The notes beneath the pieces are model-generated. The model was given only the letters and a program-made list of their open reading frames with translations, did not search any database and had not been told where the DNA came from. From Sporosarcina sp. P34 (GTDB lineage: Bacteria > Bacillota > Bacilli > Bacillales_A > Planococcaceae), in NCBI RefSeq assembly GCF_002743375.1, contig NZ_PDZC01000008.1:79055-143054 (forward strand): a DNA stretch of 64,000 bases. Reading direction: 5' to 3'. A program made the position numbers and the translations under genes. Position 1 is the first letter of the stretch. The number at the start of each line of letters is the position of its first letter. Below are positions 63,782-64,000 of this stretch, in pieces.

Positions 63782-64000
63782 AGAGAAGTCGCTTTTATAC
63801 GACTAACAAACACGAACCTTGAAAACTGAACAGCAAAACGTTAACGAAATACAATTTGTGCGCCTAACGGTGACACAAACAAAAATGAGTATCTTAATTG
63901 ATGCCAGCAAATGAAACTCGAGCTAATCGATTTTTCATGTAACTGGTTGACGAGATGTTGTGGAGTGCTAGGAAGTGATCGAGCGAGAGAGGGAGCGTAC
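63782..64000 (+). other. rRNA-type leader, no coding capacity
   Basis: The leader contains CCTTGAAAACTGAACA (63817-63832), a boxA-like antitermination stretch typical just before Bacillales 16S genes, then GATGCCAGCAAATGAAACTCGAGC. The 16S sequence itself has not begun by 64000. The last 60 bases (from about 63940) no longer look like a usual leader and may be one arm of an interspersed repeat. Confidence 0.55.

Overview
The window is a low-to-mid GC Gram-positive chromosome segment, most likely from a spore-forming member of Planococcaceae close to Sporosarcina. Support comes from typical Bacillales proteins at near full length, strong AGGAGG ribosome binding sites, frequent TTG/GTG starts, S-box and L-box riboswitches, the sporulation gene yunB, and a Bacillus-type rRNA promoter/leader at the right edge. 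Gene order largely follows the yus-yur-yun-yut-yum-yui-yuf-yug stretch of Bacillus subtilis, so most of the window is conserved backbone rather than an accessory island. I see no prophage, transposase, CRISPR array or tRNA gene. The genus is an inference.

Layout. 1-1.6 kb: 3' end of a 5'-3' exonuclease, a C39-like protein and a thioredoxin. 1.7-7.2 kb: fadN-fadA-fadE beta-oxidation operon behind a perfect FadR-type operator. 7.2-12.5 kb: palindromic repeats, yusI, gcvH, yusF, yusE, then a SAM riboswitch, two 120-bp structured repeats and the metNIQ methionine importer. 13-14.2 kb: a dicarboxylate/amino acid symporter. 14.3-19.7 kb: the complete sufCDSUB Fe-S operon. 19.7-22 kb: a divergent MarR-controlled pair (menI-like thioesterase; nitronate monooxygenase) tied together by identical palindromes. 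22-23.4 kb: a coiled-coil protein, then a glutaredoxin / 50-aa membrane protein / rhodanese operon behind a CsoR/CstR-like operator. 23.5-27.4 kb: yunF-yunE-yunD and yunB. 27.4-31.2 kb: lysine riboswitch with an NhaC-family carrier, then an NSS transporter with a 44-aa MetS-like subunit. 31.4-42.4 kb: lipA-yutD, yutE-yutF, yuzB, yutJ, yuzD, yutI, a DUF2225 gene, sufA, yumB, yuiB, yuiD, pepA and a Gly/Tyr-rich protein. 42.4-48.2 kb: complete mrpABCDEFG Na+/H+ antiporter on the minus strand. 48.3-54.6 kb: yufK, pbpD, yuxJ, ppiB, a small membrane protein, yugE, yugI. 54.6-60.3 kb: an atypical RocR-like regulator divergent from rocA-rocD and a glutamate dehydrogenase. 60.3-63.7 kb: DUF378, yugJ alcohol dehydrogenase, MgtC/SapB, EamA transporter. 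63.7-64 kb: rRNA-type promoter and leader.

How the genes fit together. Three themes dominate: sulfur, Fe-S and lipoate chemistry (suf operon, sufA, yutI, lipA, gcvH, methionine uptake, rhodanese/glutaredoxin); carbon and nitrogen catabolism feeding 2-oxoglutarate and acetyl-CoA (fad; roc; glutamate dehydrogenase); and membrane energetics (two NDH-2-like enzymes, Mrp, NhaC, NSS).

The least explained content lies between genes. Three arrays (1049-1203, 12535-12789, 52262-52607) repeat a CGCTC(A/T)A-type word on an almost exact 21-bp register, two turns of B-DNA, with 42-bp and 63-bp higher-order patterns. Two adjacent 120-bp elements before metN show compensatory changes in two stems. The RocR-like protein lacks the GAFTGA loop, Walker B acidic pair and arginine fingers expected of a sigma-54 activator.
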